64,000 nt of DNA from Cladopsammia gracilis. Its lineage: Eukaryota; Cnidaria; Anthozoa; Scleractinia; Dendrophylliidae. Under the pieces are notes generated by a model that saw nothing but the letters and a program-made list of their open reading frames with translations, made no database searches and was not told where the DNA came from. Position 1 is the first letter of the stretch. The number at the start of each line of letters is the position of its first letter. This document shows, piece by piece, positions 23,364 to 34,560 of the stretch. The translations under genes and the position numbers were made by a program. The DNA lies in contig JAJGOT010000099.1 in NCBI GenBank assembly GCA_022457155.1, positions 1,030,001-1,094,000 on the forward strand, given 5' to 3'.

Positions 23364-24239
23364 GCAGATAGACCCTACCCTCGATCCATCGGTCAAAGTA
23401 ATTTTAACATTGAGCCGGCGATATGTAATGGCCCTAACCCACAGGGACGGGGTTGGAGGGAACGGAGGGTGGGGAATTGGACGGCAGAGTCTACCTGCTG
23501 TAGCTCAGAAGGAGGTCGGACACCTTATTGAGAGTTATAAGACGTAATGTCGACACTTAGAAGTTTATCTTCAATTAATTTTTGACTGTAAAAAGGGAAG
23601 TCTAACTTCCCACCAAGGATCGAACCTGTTACCTCAGTTAGTATCTAGATTGTTAGAGAGCCTACATGACCACTACACTATCGAGCTGCTTGCGTCAATT
23701 CGGTTTAAATTGAACTATTACCTGCTAACCCTGACCCTAATTAAAAGCTAACCAGTCAGGCTTGGGATTATGGGCAGTTAATCTGGTTCTTACATTATAT
23801 ATTCTCATTAAGGTATTCGACCTCCTTCTGAGCTATAGCATTTAGACTCTATCGAGTTGGACAGAATGGATGGGAGATCGGTGAAGTAAAACGTCTAGGA
23901 GAGAGACAGGTCCGCATTCACCAGTTGGCTCATTGGAGACTGATTTTCTTGTCCCTTTCGCCTTTAATTTTTAAAATGGCGGATTTCACTGCGGAAAGGT
24001 AAATTAACTATATAGTGATAATCTATTGTATAACCTTGCGCTTGGGAATTAAACGTACTGCATTATTATGCAAACGTTTTTTAATTGATACTCAATACCA
24101 ATATGACCACTGTACATACGCTCTTTAAAGAAATCGTCAAAAGTTCGGCGGTTAATTCTGACCAGTATATGCTGGACGTACATTGCAACCCCTTTGACAT
24201 ACAAAGTTTTTCTCCGACTTTTTTTTGGGTTACTTATTG

Positions 24240-24535
24240 TTAGCACAAGCTGTCTTAAGTAGCTGTTCGTTTGCCCTCGAGAAATGTTGGCAGAATCGTA
24301 ACAAGTTATGCCGTCATAAGTAGCATGACGTCAAGCCATTTATTTTCGGTGAAAAAATTTTCAATTCTACCAATGTTTAAATGTATCATACGTTACAACT
24401 CTAGCAAAAAATATATATACTTTTTTAATTTTCTGCATTTTTTCGATAAATTTGAATTGTGAGTAAAATCCAAAATGGCGGCTTATCCGCTATTTTGAAT
24501 GACGTCAAATGTTGTAGAAATACTGTACAATATTT
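24240..24535. mobile_element. Fragment related to the 7018-7995 piggyBac-like family
   Basis: Shares the order 'aactctagcaaa', 'gcattttttcgataaatttg', 'agtaaaatccaaaatggcgg' and a distal 'gatgtca/gacgtca' with 7310-7425. No clear ends. Confidence 0.45.
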
Positions 24536-24774
24536 ATTTGGACTTTTGCAAATGTATAGTTCGAAAATCACTATCTGAGTATACAAACAGGGAGCAAATA
24601 CCCTGCTTGGCTATTCTTTATTTGTATTTGTATATCGATTCCAAGTTTCATTGACTCCACAATCTTACTTATATTCTATCGTAATCTGATCTAATAACTC
24701 ATGATTTCACTTTTAACTTGATGACTTATTACTGCAGTTTGTTCTTTCAAACGTTTTAATAGAGATTATAGCGA

Positions 24775-27605
24775 TTATGCTGTGCCATAACACTTAAATT
24801 TCCCCAGTGTGTGGTATCCTTTCTCGTTGAATTCACCAGTATCCCCAAACTTGAGCTGTTTAACAGGAAGCTTTGCCCTGTCAGTAAGGATTCCGCTGTC
24901 TTCACGCCATACATTGTCATTCTTATCACAGTTACAGCCATAACTGGGGTCTGCACATGAGTTGCTCATCCCGCATGCGCACTTACCACTGCGAGATGCT
25001 CCGCCCCAGTATGTCATCTTAGTAGAATCACGTGACACCCACCAGGCCACCCCGTGCCTGAACAGCTTCGAATGATAACACTCATACTTGATGTATTGTT
25101 GACAGTGTGAGGAGACTCTGGTAAGACTCGCCAGCTGAGACAGACTCGCTCCTGTGTAATGAATGTCACGTGAGTAAAAGCCTGGACCTTCAGATCCTTG
25201 AACCTGTGTTCTATTTTCAGTGTCGTGACTAATGACTGTCACCCCAACTCCATTCTTGTCAGTCATGTCACAGGTAACGTCATATAAAGGCGGTAAGCCT
25301 CCTTCGCCATCAGGATCGATGTCGTAATTCCCACTTTCTGCCGCTGGGTCGAGAGACTTCAAGACGCTGCATGATGTCACTAATGCTTCGAAGGAAATAA
25401 TTACAAATATTTGTCTTAGTAGTTTCTGGCTGCATTTAATTACAAAATATATTTTCTTAAAATATTAAAATGGTAACTTGCAAATGCCATTCACGCTACT
25501 TTAAAAGAATTTCACTATTTTTATTTACTATTATTATTTTACAAATTTTCTCGCATTTCGCACAGTAAGCTGAATAGGAGTTGAATTTTGTTTCGGCCTA
25601 ATTCTGGTCTAGTTGTGTCAGTTAAAAATAATAAAAATGTCCGGCTTTTTGGAAAAATACTTATCTTTCGATGAAAAAAAAAATCATATATACATGTATT
25701 CTTATTTACACGAAATATATCTTAGCTGTACATAAAATTAAAACGTGGATTTTGATAGTTTTTTTTATTAGCCAAAACCGAGCTACGATATCTTTTACTG
25801 TATTAACAAAATAGTACTAAAACAACAAGAGAAAGAAATCAACCGATTCTTGAAAGAGGAAGAAATAATGGTTTGTGCTAGCTTATTTTGGAAACGAAAC
25901 TGTGAGAACTTGAAAGGTTAGGCTAACATTTCAAGTTGCAATTTAATCAAACTCTGTCCGTCTATGACTGGTGACACCCATCACAGGCAGCTCAATTAAT
26001 AATTATGATGCCTCAAGTAATAATTATGCCTTCGCTTTCTCGTGACGTGAGCTTGGGCTGCCTGTGCACCCATTGACAGTTTTAGTACACTAGGGTTGTT
26101 ATTTATCACAAAACTGCACCATTATTTTTCGGTCTCCGTTGATGCAAAAACCATCTTTTTTTAATTGACACCTATAGCAAATTCATGTGACACTGCCTCT
26201 TTATATGGAGCGAGTAGCATTACAATTAACAAATTGATGTCAGTTTTTTATGCGTCTGTCCTCTTATTGATGATAAATTTCGTCATAACATTGTCAAAGT
26301 GCTGTTGATCCACAGCAAACTTTGACAATGTTATGACGAAATTTATCATCAATAAGAGGACAGACGCATAAAAAACTGACGTCAATTTGTTTTTTTACAA
26401 TAACAAAACGCCAAAACTGATATTGAAACGAAGGAAGGAAATGCAAGATGAGATCGCCACAAAACCAGAATTTCAACGTCATAATTCGGAGAAACACGGG
26501 CTCGTAAATTAAAAGTTTGAGTAGAGTAAGTCAGAAACACATAGAAAAATTGGAATTTTGAAACTAACCTTTTTTCCGGTTAAAATTGTTTTCAAATAAT
26601 CCATTGAAACACGGTTCAGTTCACCTCCGGTAAAGCTTCTTTCAGCGATAGCGCTATAATCCTGCTCACCGCCAATTTTCAGGTCTGATTCAACAAACGT
26701 CTTCATCTTTCCGCTTTAAAGTTGTGTTTTAGCTTCTTGAGGTTCATCTCATATATTTTGGACGATTTTCTCATTGAATAATTCTGGTTTTATGAAAGAT
26801 TCCTCGCCAGGTAAAACGCAGCGCTGAAAAGTTTGGAAAAACCTCGCTGATGGCGTCAGTTTTATCGTTTTATCCGTCTGTACTCTTATTGACAATAAAA
26901 ATTAGCCAATTAGCGCGCGAGAATTCGCACAGTTATTGTAAAAAAGAAGATAGAGCTAGGTTAGGCCCGGTTCAAACGTCGAACTTCACATGTGCCGAAC
27001 CTAATGCAAATGAGAAAAATCTATTGTTCTTGTCATTTGCATTAGATTCGGCACATGTGAAGTTCGACGTTTGAACCGGGCTTAGTTTTACATATTTCGG
27101 CGGTATTTCCAGAGAAAATAGGTAAATTTCGGCGAAGGTCGCCTCAGAGCGTAATAACTTTTGCACAGTAGAGTATACAAAATTAGCAGGACTCTTGCAA
27201 TGTCAGCTGTTTAGGAGTATTATGATAACGCAAACAACAACTCAAAAAAATAAGACATTAATTTATACCAAAAAGTCCCACAACGGTTGTATTACCTTGC
27301 CTTCCCATGCCCATATAGGTTGACGATGGTTCTTGTACGAAACATGCGTGACAAGTTTCTCTTGCCATAGAGTTTAAATCGCATTTCTTTGTGTCCCACC
27401 AGAAATTGAAACTCATACATCGATCATCGTCTAAACACAAATGGACGCAGTCAGGATAAATTTGCATCATTTTGAAGCTGTATGTTGTGTTTAGAAGAGC
27501 GAATCCCCGTTGAGACCTTTCCCCACGACACATGCCGTCTACAGTTGAAAATATTAATGTCAACTGTATGTAGTGAATTATCCACGTTATACGAACTTTG
27601 TCCAT
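24775..27605 (-). CDS. Gene B: secreted PAN/apple plus fibrinogen-C-like protein, 304 aa, two exons
   Basis: A paralogue of gene A with the same exon plan. Exon 1 (27296-27605) carries a signal peptide and PAN domain (CRGERSQRGFALLNTTYS shared with gene A, Cys spacing C-C-C-C preserved) and ends at a GTAATA donor in phase 1. Exon 2 (24775-25379) starts after ..GCATTAG in the matching phase and gives VTSCSVLKSLDP, then the fibrinogen-C-like domain ([37 protein letters not shown]). Both exon 1s are exactly 310 nt. The acceptor has a poorer pyrimidine tract than gene A's. Likely secreted, adhesion or recognition role. The intron contains a long foldback (26229-26390), a nested exon-like sequence (26569-26706) and a MITE (26965-27081). 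Confidence 0.8.
25975..26072. repeat. Imperfect foldback
   Basis: 'cacccatcacaggcagctcaa' is inverted as 'ttgggctgcctgtgcaccc' with AT-rich middle repeats 'ataattatg'. MITE-like. Confidence 0.5.
26229..26390. mobile_element. Near-perfect foldback, 78-bp arms
   Basis: The left arm (26229-26306, 'acaaattgatgtcag...') is complementary to 26313-26390 with one or two mismatches; the loop is about 6 bp ('gttgatcc'). The phrase 'cgtctgtcctcttattga' is echoed at 26872-26890, just 5' of the nested exon-like sequence, implying local copying. Confidence 0.8.
26569..26706 (-). CDS. Exon-like 46-codon ORF with donor, in gene B intron
   Basis: Starts with ATG (MKTFVESDLKIGGEQDYSAI) and reads AERSFTGGELNRVSMDYLKT and ILTGKK to a consensus GTTAGT donor in phase 0. 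Composition looks protein-like rather than random. No following exon is seen before gene B's exon 2, so it is probably the first exon of a broken or nested gene; a foldback inserted downstream may have cut it off. Family unknown. Confidence 0.4.
26965..27081. mobile_element. Foldback MITE, 49-bp arms, TTAG target duplication
   Basis: Arms 26965-27013 and 27033-27081 (GCCCGGTTCAAACGTCGAAC...) differ at one base; spacer 19 bp; TTAG flanks both sides (26961-26964, 27082-27085). The size suggests a complete element. Confidence 0.85.
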
Positions 27606-28405
27606 CGTTTTAGTTTTGATCGGTTTACTTCGAACTGACAGAACACGGTGCCTTTAATTGCAACCAAGCTTTCTTACAATTTTTTCTTTGACAATATTTG
27701 GCAGCGGATATGAAACTCTTGGCGTGTTTGCGTTCTGTTGCCAATCCAGACGGACTGTTACGAGGGACTATTGTGTGTTTTGACAAAAGATTAATTAAAT
27801 ATTTTCTTAAATGGATCATCTATTCTGAATGGATTTGAAATTGGTTTTCCCTGTCACTGTACTCAGTTTAGCCTATTAAATAAATAGACTTAAGCTATAT
27901 ATGAACAGTTTGATGTCTCATATTATTACTAATATGCATTTATAAAATGAAGTTCGCGCCGGTTCTTATTCTCGTCTGATCCTTGGTTAGCTCTATTTAC
28001 TTGTTACATGTTAACCTTTTTTGCACTATTTTCGTGCCGAAACTCGTTAGTACCGCTATAATTTTGTAAAAAGAATGGGCTACATTTGCAGACAGTGACT
28101 CAATGAACATTTGAACGTTTGATTGAGCTATTGGATGAAGTTGAAGTTAACAGTCATGTGATAATTGTCAAAGCTGGCCACCAATGTTTAATTTGGTACT
28201 ATAACGCAGACCCGAAATAATGTATTACTGTGAAAACATAGTTTAGTCCCCAGACACACATTTATTTCCGGGTTTTGAGACACAGGCTGATACCTCGCTT
28301 TGGTTCCGGTTGTGTAGGCATTGCGCGCGACTTTTTAACCCCCCGTTCTCGATTAATTCTGACTTTCGCTTCTTCACTGAAGGTCGCACGTGCGCGCGTG
28401 CAAGA
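27606..28405. other. Upstream flank of gene B; no feature resolved
   Basis: Presumed 5' region of gene B. No clear TATA box or repeat is identified, and short ORFs are not convincing. Confidence 0.35.
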
Positions 28406-28413
28406 GACAATAA

Positions 28414-28576
28414 TATACAGCTATTTCAATAAAGGTTGTCGGATGAAAGCTTAAAGCCAAGACCGCAAGGTAGTATGGATTAGGGTTAAAAGCCATTAAA
28501 TAAAAATCCCATACTACCTTGCTGTCTTGGCTTTTCGCCTTTTTCATCCGACAACGTTAATTGAAATAGCTGTATA
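28414..28576. mobile_element. Foldback MITE
   Basis: 'tatacagctatttcaataaa' to 'ccgcaaggtagtatgggat' is inverted at 28506-28576; arms about 65 bp with small indels. Confidence 0.7.
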
Positions 28577-28714
28577 TAGTTATAACGTATATAGTTAGCC
28601 TTTATATAGTTAGCCTTAGCCTAACAGCGTCGCCCTTTCAAAGGTAATAGGTCCATGATAACCGTCACGAATATAGCGCCTCCTACACTCTATCATGACC
28701 ATATTGTAGTATAT

Positions 28715-30845
28715 TTAACGTACTCGTAGTACCTGTAGTACTTGTAGTACCTGTAGTACCTGTAGTACCTGTAGTACCTGTAGTACCTGTAGTACCTGTA
28801 GTACTTGTAGTACTCGTAGTACCTGTAGTACCTGTAGTACCTGTAGTACCTGTAGTACCTGTAGTACTCGTAGTACCTGTAGTACCCGTAGTACCTGTAG
28901 TACCTATAGTACCTGTAGTACCTGTAGTACGTGTAGTACCTGTAGTACTCGTAGTATCTGTAGTACCTGTAGTACTCGTAGTACTTGCAGTACCTGTAGT
29001 ACCTGTATTACCTGTAGTATTCGTAGTACCTGTAGTACTTGTAGTACCTGTAGTACTTGTAGTGCCTGTAGTACCTGTAGTACCTGTAGTACTCGTAGTA
29101 CCTGTAGTACTTGTAGTACCTGTAGTACTTGTAGTGCCTGTAGTACCTGTAGAACTCGTAGTACCTATAGTACTCGTAGTACCTGTAGTACCTGTAGTAC
29201 CTGTAGTACCTGTAGTACCTGTAGTACCTGTAGTACTCGTAGTTCCTGTAGTACCTGTAGTACCTGTAGTACCTGTAGTACTCGTAGTACCTGTAGTACC
29301 TGTAGTACCTGTAGTACGTGTAGTACGTGTAGTACCTGTAGTACTCGTAGTACCTGTAGTACCAGTAGTACCTGTAGTACCTGTAGTACCTGTAGTACTC
29401 GTAGTACCTGTAGTACCTGTAGTACCTGTAGTACCTGTAGTACCTGTAGTACCTGTAGTACCTGTAGTACCTCTAGTACTCGTAGTTCCTGTAGTACCTG
29501 TAGTACCTGTAGTACCTGTAGTACTCGTAGTACCTGTGGTACCTGTAGTACGTGTAGTACGTGTAGTACCTGTAGTACCGTAGTACCTGTAGTATTCGTA
29601 GTACCTGTAGTACTCGTAGTACCTGTAGTACTCGTAGTACCTGTAGTACCTGTAGTACTGTAGTACCTGTAGTACTGTAGTACTGTAGTACTGTAGTACT
29701 GTAGTACTGTAGTACTCGTAGTACCTGTAGTACTTGTAGTACCTGTAGTACCTGTAGTACCGGTAGCACCTGTAGTACTGGTAGTACTCGTAGTACCTGT
29801 AGTACTGTAGTACCTGTAGTACTGTAGTACCTGTAGTACCTGTAGTACCTGTAGTACCTGTAGTACTCGTAGTTCCTGTAGTACCTGTAGTACCTGTAGT
29901 TCCTGTAGTACCTGTAGTACGTGTATTACCTGTAGTATTCGTAGTACCTGTAGTACTTGTATTACCTGTAGTACTTGTAGTGCCTGTAGTACCTGTAGTA
30001 CTCGTAGTACCTATAGTACTCGTAGTACCTGTAGTACCTGTAGTACCTGTAGTACTCGTAGTACCTGTAGTTCCTGTAGTACCTGTAGTACCTGTAGTAC
30101 TCGTAGTACCTGTAGTACTTGTAGTACCTGTAGTACTTGTAGTGCCTGTAGTACCTGTAGAACTCGTAGTACCTATAGTACTCGTAGTACCTGTAGTACC
30201 TGTAGTACCTGTAGTACTCGTAGTTCCTGTAGTACCTGTAGTACCTGTAGTACCTGTAGTACCGGTAGTACCTGTAGTACCTGTAGTACCTGTAGTTCCT
30301 TTAGTACCTGTAGTACGTGTAGTACCTGTAGTACCTGTATTACTCGTAGTACCTGTAGTACTCGTAGTACCTGTAGTACTTGTAGTACCTGTAGTACGTG
30401 TAGTGTCTGTAGTACCTGTAGTACTCGTAGTACCTGTAGTACTTGTAGTACTTGAAGTACCTGTAGTACTTGTAGTACTTGTAGTACCTGTAGTACCAGT
30501 AGTACCTGTAGTACCTGTAGTACCTGTAGTACTCGTAGTACCTGCATGTAGTACCTGTAGTACCTGTAGTACCTGTAGTACTCGTAGTACCTGTAGTACC
30601 TGTAGTACCTGTAGTACCTGTAGTACCTGTAGTACTCGTAGTACCTGTAGTACCTGTAGTACCTGTAGTACCTGTAGTACTCGTAGTACCTGTAGTACCT
30701 GTAGTACCTGTAGTACCTGTAGTACTCGTAGTACCTGTAGTACCTGTAGTACCTGTAGTACCTGTAGTACGTGTAGTACCTGTAGTACCTGTAATACTCG
30801 TAGTACCTGTAGTACCTGTAGTACCTGTAGTACCTGTAGTACCAT
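28715..30845. repeat. (CTGTAGTAC)n satellite-like array, 2.1 kb
   Basis: About 230 units of a 9-bp repeat GTAGTACCT with frequent variants (ACTC, ACTT, ACGT). Every unit contains the palindrome GTAC, so both strands can form short hairpins. The long ORFs across it (Gly-Thr-Thr or Val-Val-Pro repeats) exist only because 9 is a multiple of three. Confidence 0.97.
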
Positions 30846-30847
30846 TA

Positions 30848-31114
30848 GTACATTAGAAATGCTAAGACAATGGACGTTTTTAAGTCCTTAGTGAAAACTC
30901 ATCTTTTTAGGAAAGCGTATGCTTGTTATTTTTAGAATTTTATATTTTGACTCTGTGTAATTTTTAGCCTATATATTAGATATGGTTTGGATAGTTTTAT
31001 TATATTAGATTTATTATTTTTACTATTATTTTAATGTAATTTGTAAGGCGCATTTGAATATATTCATATAGATATTTGCGCCGAATAAGTAATAAATTAT
31101 TATTATTATTATTA
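30848..31114 (+). mobile_element. 5'-truncated CR1/L2-type LINE 3' end
   Basis: A plus frame reads [20 protein letters not shown] then KAYACYF and stop. This is the familiar C-terminus of CR1-like LINE reverse-transcriptase ORFs (..F K..LK..LF..ay). About 180 bp of AT-rich 3'UTR ends in (TTA)n at 31091-31112, after which the GTAGTAC array resumes. A dead-on-arrival insertion into the array. Confidence 0.6.
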
Positions 31115-31157
31115 CTCGTAGTACCTGTAGTACCTGTAGTACTGTAGTACTGTAGTA
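31115..31157. repeat. GTAGTAC array segment between LINE insertions
   Basis: Four or five units remain between the two LINEs, showing that both landed in the same array. Confidence 0.9.
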
Positions 31158-34100
31158 CTCTGGAGGAATATGTCTTTTATATAAAAATAAATTTCATGAT
31201 TGGCTACAAATTGTTAAAACATCTCCAAATTTCTTGTGGTTTAAAATTGACAAAAAATATATCAAAACAAAAAGAGACATTTACACTTGTGGAGTTTACA
31301 TACCTCCAACGAACTCAAAATACTTTGATGAAGAAATATTTGAACAATTAGAACAAGACATATTGTTTTTTTCTTGCCAAGGATCGGTAACCCTTATGGG
31401 GGACTTTAATTCGAGAACTGGAAAATATTCAGATTCTGTTTCTCAAGAGGGAAACAAGATCATAACGAACGATCAATCAGCAGAATCTTCTAATTACACT
31501 CAGAGAAATAGTTATGATAATGAATTAAATAATCATGGCAAAAGACTACTTGAAATTTGCAAAAGTTGTGACCTTAGAATACTAAATGGCAGAGTAAACG
31601 GGGACTCTCTCGGAAGGCCTACTTTTCACGGTAGAAATGGCGTAAGCGTAATCGATTATACAATATGCGATCAAGACATATTTTTAAATATTGAAAATTT
31701 TATAGTGAAACAGCCATCACCTTTATCTGATCATAGTCCAATAGTGACATGGTTATATATTAACCATCAATCAAATACTTTTGAATTACAAGCATCAAAC
31801 GAAACTAACTCTCAGTCTCTTACAAGATTACCGGCACAGTTTTCCTGGGAAAATGATTCTGGTCTTAAATTTAAAAACACCTTACGCTCAGAACAGATTC
31901 AACAGATAATTAACGATTATATAAACGAAGAGATCCAAAATGAAGATGTCAACTATTCCTTGGATAAAGTGGAAAACATTCTGATCACAACATCAATAGC
32001 GTGTTTAAAAGTTAGAAGAATAAAGAAACGAAAACGTGTCAAACCAACATCAAACAAAAAGTGGTTTGATAAAGAATGCAGATTTAAAAGACATGAACTC
32101 AGAAAATTATCAAATCAAAAACATAGAGATCCTCTAAATATCAGTTTACGTGAGAGATATCATGACGTCTTAAAAGAATACAAAAACCTGCTTGATAATA
32201 AACGAAAAGATTACCATGCAAAAAAGATTTCACAATTAGAGGAAGCAACAAATAATCCTGACAAATCTAACTTTTGGAATTGCTTAAAATCAACGGATGA
32301 TACCATGAAAGAGAAAGAAAACCCAACAATCTCAGAAGAGAGCTGGCTTAACCACTTCCAATCTCTCCACTCAAATAAACCTATTAATCCAATTCAACAT
32401 GAAATCATAAATGAACTCCGACTTTTGGAACAAGAAAAAGAACAATGTAACTTTCTAGACTATTTGATCACTGAACATGAAATACGCGCTGCCGTGAAAA
32501 AATTAAAAAATAACAAATCAGCGTTCTCTGACAGAATAAGAAACGAAATGATTAAAGCTAGTATTGGAAGTATGATGCCTGTATATATCAAACTTTTTAA
32601 TACAATTCTAAATTCAGGTATAATGCCTAAAAACTGGTGTAATGGCCTTTTAACACCAATATATAAATCAGGTGACAAAAGTGATCCAACCAATTACAGA
32701 GGAATTTGCGTTTCAAGTTGTTTGGGAAAACTTTTCTGCGCTATCTTGAATCAAAGACTTCTTGAACATGTTACAACTCAAAACATATTGCACCCATCTC
32801 AAATTGGTTTTCTACCAAAAAATCGCACCGCAGACCATGTCCTAACACTAAGAACATTAATAGATAAATATGTTCACTATCACGGAGAAAAAGTTTATGC
32901 TTGTTTTGTCGATTTCAAGAAAGCGTTCGACTCAGTTTGGCATGAAGGTCTCTTATATAAATTACTTAAAATCAATGTAGGAGGACATTTCTACGATCTC
33001 ATTAAAAGCTTATACTCAAATTCTAACTGCTCTCTGAAAATTGATCATAGTAAAACGCGACCCTTTCAATACTCGAGAGGTGTACGACAAGGGTGCATTT
33101 TAAGTCCGTTACTTTTTAACCTATATCTAAACAATTTACCTTATTCGTTTGAAAACACTTTATCTGATCCATTCATTTTACCGAATGGTACAAAAATCAA
33201 TTCTCTCTTATATGCTGATGATTTAATTATTTTGTCGAGATCCAAAACAGGATTGCAAAATTGTTTGCAGGTATTGTCTTCATATTGCAATTCTTGGATG
33301 TTAAGCATTAATTTAAAGAAAACAAAGGCTATGATATTCCAAAAACGCGCAAGAAAATCCAATAATTGTACCTTTTATCTAAATAATGAAACTATTGAAA
33401 CTGCTCAGAATTATACCTATTTAGGAACCCGAATATCATCAACAGGAAATTTCACATTGGCAACTGATCACTTGAAAGAAAAGGCCATGCATGCTCTTTA
33501 CAGTATTAGAAGACACACAGATTTTAGTAGATTAAAACCAAATCTTGCATCAAACATCTTTGACACAATGATTTCTCCAATCCTCACTTATAATAGTGAA
33601 GCTTGGGGCTTATATACCAAACAAGACTTTAAGACTTGGGATAGATCCTCAATAGAAAAAGTTCAATTACAATTCTGCAAACGCTATTTAGAAATAAATA
33701 ATAAGACCTCGAATTTAGCATGTAGAGCGGAACTAGGTCGATTCCCTCTCATTCTTACCATAAATCAGAAAATTCTTAATTATATTCTATATCTTAAAAG
33801 CAAAAATGACGACTCTATAATGAAACAAATTTTCTTAATATCATTAGATCTCCATTCAATTAAAAAAACTAATTTTTACTCTAATTTATTAAACATGGTT
33901 GAATACTATGATCTACAAAATTTTAATCTTGACACACTGGATGAAAATAAGATCATGCATTATGTCAATCTTATGAAGCAAAAGTATATTTCCTACTGGA
34001 AAAATGCTTTACAGAACTCAAGGAAATTGGAATTTTACAATAGTTTTAAGGATCAATACATAATCTCCCATTATCTAGATCACACAAGGAAATCAAATGA

Positions 34101-34560
34101 AAGGAAAACTCTAGTCAAATTTAGGACAGGTAATCCAAAACTCATGATCGAGCTTGGTCGATATAATCAAATCCCTAGAGAAAATAGATTATGCCCTTTA
34201 TGCGAATCAAATAATATCGAAAACGAAATTCATTTTCTCTTTCAATGCCCAAGATATTCAACTTTAAGAGATAAATACTTTAATCAAATCTACCAACACT
34301 TGCCGAATATTCAAAATACATTCTCAACAGAAAGTATCAAAGAATTGATGAACTCTTCCAATTATTTTGTTAATTTACTTTTAATGAAAATGATATCTGC
34401 ATGCTTTGAATTACGTGATAGCTTAATATTGTCAAATCAAAATGAAGTTTTGTAATTATTTAATATTCTTTTACTGTCTTTTGTTATTGTTAAAAGTATG
34501 CTTTTGCAATACTGTAACTCAATATAGTCATGCAAATAAAGCTATTATTTACGTTACGTT
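31158..34560 (+). mobile_element. 5'-truncated non-LTR retrotransposon (LINE)
   Basis: The element begins mid-codon inside an endonuclease domain at about 31158 (SGGICLLYKNKFHDWLQIVK precedes the first ATG of the ORF) and ends after a short 3'UTR with AATAAA (34537) and a (TTACG)n tail, followed by the resumed GTAGTAC array. The single ORF is uninterrupted, so the insertion is young. Confidence 0.85.
31234..34455 (+). CDS. LINE polyprotein: endonuclease (N-truncated) and reverse transcriptase
   Basis: 1073 residues from the first ATG, but the frame is open back to about 31158, so the real protein was longer. Residues 1-175 are the C-terminal two-thirds of an APE-type endonuclease (GDFNSRTG at 56-63, SVIDYTICD at 138-146, SDHSPI at 165-170). 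The reverse transcriptase spans about 460-740: PIYKSGDKSDPTNYRGI, QIGFLPKNRTADH, FVDFKKAFDSVW (Asp560), GVRQGCILSPLLFNLY and the catalytic YADD at 660-663. A C-terminal CPLC...H...C knuckle begins at about 987. The N-terminal catalytic residues of the endonuclease are missing, so this copy should not be able to retrotranspose on its own. The clade (L2/CR1/Nimb/Tx1-like) is not resolved. Confidence 0.9.
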   Translation: MWFKIDKKYIKTKRDIYTCGVYIPPTNSKYFDEEIFEQLEQDILFFSCQGSVTLMGDFNSRTGKYSDSVSQEGNKIITNDQSAESSNYTQRNSYDNELNNHGKRLLEICKSCDLRILNGRVNGDSLGRPTFHGRNGVSVIDYTICDQDIFLNIENFIVKQPSPLSDHSPIVTWLYINHQSNTFELQASNETNSQSLTRLPAQFSWENDSGLKFKNTLRSEQIQQIINDYINEEIQNEDVNYSLDKVENILITTSIACLKVRRIKKRKRVKPTSNKKWFDKECRFKRHELRKLSNQKHRDPLNISLRERYHDVLKEYKNLLDNKRKDYHAKKISQLEEATNNPDKSNFWNCLKSTDDTMKEKENPTISEESWLNHFQSLHSNKPINPIQHEIINELRLLEQEKEQCNFLDYLITEHEIRAAVKKLKNNKSAFSDRIRNEMIKASIGSMMPVYIKLFNTILNSGIMPKNWCNGLLTPIYKSGDKSDPTNYRGICVSSCLGKLFCAILNQRLLEHVTTQNILHPSQIGFLPKNRTADHVLTLRTLIDKYVHYHGEKVYACFVDFKKAFDSVWHEGLLYKLLKINVGGHFYDLIKSLYSNSNCSLKIDHSKTRPFQYSRGVRQGCILSPLLFNLYLNNLPYSFENTLSDPFILPNGTKINSLLYADDLIILSRSKTGLQNCLQVLSSYCNSWMLSINLKKTKAMIFQKRARKSNNCTFYLNNETIETAQNYTYLGTRISSTGNFTLATDHLKEKAMHALYSIRRHTDFSRLKPNLASNIFDTMISPILTYNSEAWGLYTKQDFKTWDRSSIEKVQLQFCKRYLEINNKTSNLACRAELGRFPLILTINQKILNYILYLKSKNDDSIMKQIFLISLDLHSIKKTNFYSNLLNMVEYYDLQNFNLDTLDENKIMHYVNLMKQKYISYWKNALQNSRKLEFYNSFKDQYIISHYLDHTRKSNERKTLVKFRTGNPKLMIELGRYNQIPRENRLCPLCESNNIENEIHFLFQCPRYSTLRDKYFNQIYQHLPNIQNTFSTESIKELMNSSNYFVNLLLMKMISACFELRDSLILSNQNEVL

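Larger units (their letters stand above)
21872..23873. mobile_element. Composite inverted-repeat element with tRNA-like arms
   Basis: The left arm (21872-22100; 'gaggtcggacaccttaatga', 'ttagggttagcagttcatat') is inverted at 23580-23873. Each arm holds a Pol III box B-like word (ACAGGTTCAATTC at about 22078; complement AACAGGTTCGATCC at about 23615) after an A-box-like 'gtgtagtggtcatgtagg', so the arms look SINE-derived. A second 'ggtcggacaccttattgaga' occurs at 23514. Inside are a copy of the 53290-53455 repeat (22245-22420) and a foldback MITE (23237-23363). Confidence 0.6.

Noticed and set aside
28683..30891. Very long ORFs on both strands (720, 303, 173 codons)
   Set aside because: They are translations of the 9-bp GTAGTACCT repeat; a repeat length divisible by three keeps frames open without selection.
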